A stretch of 6,110 nt of DNA from Puniceicoccales bacterium (GTDB lineage: Bacteria > Verrucomicrobiota > Verrucomicrobiia > Opitutales > JAIRLM01): assembly GCA_031287845.1 (NCBI GenBank), contig JAITSI010000093.1, forward strand, positions 1 to 6,110, written 5' to 3'. Positions 5,723 through 6,110 of the stretch are shown in pieces. The notes under the pieces were generated by a model. That model saw only the letters and a program-made list of their open reading frames with translations. It had not been told where the DNA came from and did no database searches. The translations under genes were made by a program, and so were the position numbers. Numbering within the stretch: the stretch's first letter is position 1; each line of letters starts with the position of its first letter.

Positions 5723-5782
5723 AATTTTTTCCGCCAGTTCCAAATTTCCCCCAAGCCTTCAAAAAAAAGGTAAATTTTTTCC

Positions 5783-5810
5783 TTGCACCGCCCAAATTTT
5801 CCCCTATCTT
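5783..5810 (+). promoter_or_regulatory. Putative promoter for the right-edge secreted protein gene
   Basis: TTGCAC (5783-5788) and TATCTT (5805-5810) are 16 bases apart in the only AT-rich tract of the non-coding region. Transcription would start near 5817, about 6 bases before the ATG at 5823, which fits the lack of a Shine-Dalgarno sequence: the message would be nearly leaderless. Each box matches consensus only partly. Confidence 0.35.
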
Positions 5811-5822
5811 GGTCCTTTCATC

Positions 5823-6110
5823 ATGAAAGTAGAGAGCGGGAAACAAGGAGCATGGGGTAAATGTGCTCTCCATTTATTGCTTGGAGCGGCTCTGCTGGCC
5901 GCGCCGGCCGGCGCACTGGGCCGGAATAGGGTTACCATCTATTTAGATGGAACTAATGCAGATGGTTATATGGTCAATAATGACAACTACATCATTAGAC
6001 ATTTTTCAAAATTCATTTTGCCTCGCAACTGGCTGCCCAGGCCATATCCAGGGCTGCCTCCATATCCCTCAGGTATTTTCGAGCAGTTTGTATTCGCCTG
6101 CGTAAACTTG
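5823..6110 (+). CDS. Secreted or exported protein of unknown family, N-terminal part (runs off right edge)
   Basis: From ATG 5823 the frame is open for 96 codons to the window end. Residues 1-33 form a plausible signal peptide: a short region with Lys2, Lys7 and Lys13, a hydrophobic core ALHLLLGAALLAAPAG (15-30), and AGA-type residues (29-31) for cleavage. The mature part begins RNRVTIYLDGTNADGYMV (34-51), continues with an Asn/Tyr-rich stretch NNDNYIIRHF (52-61), and has a Pro-rich piece LPRPYPGLPPYP (71-82). I do not recognise the family, and function cannot be assigned. Codons after about 5930 (AAT, TTT, ATT, TTA, AGA, CCA) are far more AT-rich than in neighbouring genes and than in its own signal-peptide region, suggesting transfer. 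There is no good ribosome site before 5823; the AAGGAG at 5845-5850 sits before an ATG with an immediate in-frame stop. Confidence 0.7.
   Translation, partial: MKVESGKQGAWGKCALHLLLGAALLAAPAGALGRNRVTIYLDGTNADGYMVNNDNYIIRHFSKFILPRNWLPRPYPGLPPYPSGIFEQFVFACVNL

Larger units (their letters stand above)
5314..5822. other. 509-base region without a convincing gene
   Basis: After the AsmA-like stop come a 302-base segment bounded by a 16-base inverted repeat (5317-5618), a degenerate tRNA-like sequence on the minus strand (about 5641-5722), and an AT-rich tract with A8 and T6 runs (about 5720-5810) that includes a promoter-like pair. Open frames on both strands cross the region, but they are rich in Gly, Pro, Arg and Ser, overlap one another, have no recognisable motifs, and one ends inside the tRNA-like sequence. 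I judge them non-coding. Confidence 0.7.

Noticed and set aside
5048..5743. Open frames on both strands across the 5314-5822 region (for example 5048-5743 minus and 5438-5773 plus)
   Set aside because: Products are Gly/Pro/Arg/Ser-rich and mutually overlapping, and run through the inverted repeat and the tRNA-like sequence; no coding signal is visible.
1..6110. CRISPR array, toxin-antitoxin pair, restriction or other defence module
   Set aside because: No regularly spaced direct repeats and no recognisable defence or toxin motifs were found in any supported gene.

Overview
The window is GC-rich bacterial chromosomal DNA with ordinary, tightly packed genes. A housekeeping CTP synthase, a sigma-54-type response regulator and an AsmA-like envelope protein point to a Gram-negative-type bacterium. 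The style of the AsmA-like protein and of PyrG is reminiscent of Verrucomicrobiota or the wider PVC group, but that is an impression from memory, not a demonstrated placement.

Layout. Positions 1-574 are a mobile-element junction: the N-terminus of one IS5-family transposase runs off the left edge on the minus strand, and a second, different IS5-type transposase starts head-to-head with it on the plus strand. The second one changes frame and stops being transposase-like near 574. Its remnant reads in frame, without a stop, into a complete Vat/CatB-type xenobiotic acetyltransferase (626-1258). Converging on that gene are two minus-strand genes that look like one transcription unit, pyrG (4210-2624) followed after 18 bases by an NtrC-family response regulator (2605-1268). 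A 311-base divergent gap separates pyrG from an AsmA-like membrane-anchored protein (4522-5313).

Positions 5314-5822 hold no convincing gene. They contain a 302-base segment bounded by a perfect 16-base inverted repeat and packed with GC hairpins, a degenerate tRNA-like sequence on the minus strand, and an AT-rich promoter-like stretch. From 5823 a gene with a signal peptide runs off the right edge; its mature part is clearly more AT-rich than the rest of the window, which suggests foreign origin.

How they work together. pyrG plus the regulator is the only clear operon; the regulator's partner kinase is not here. The two ends look like accessory DNA (IS debris with a possible drug-inactivating enzyme on the left, a tRNA-like scar with an alien secreted protein on the right) around a housekeeping core. 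No demonstrably new multi-gene system is visible. The items most worth a second look are the inverted-repeat-bounded structured segment, the tRNA-like scar next to the compositionally foreign gene, and the IS-acetyltransferase junction.
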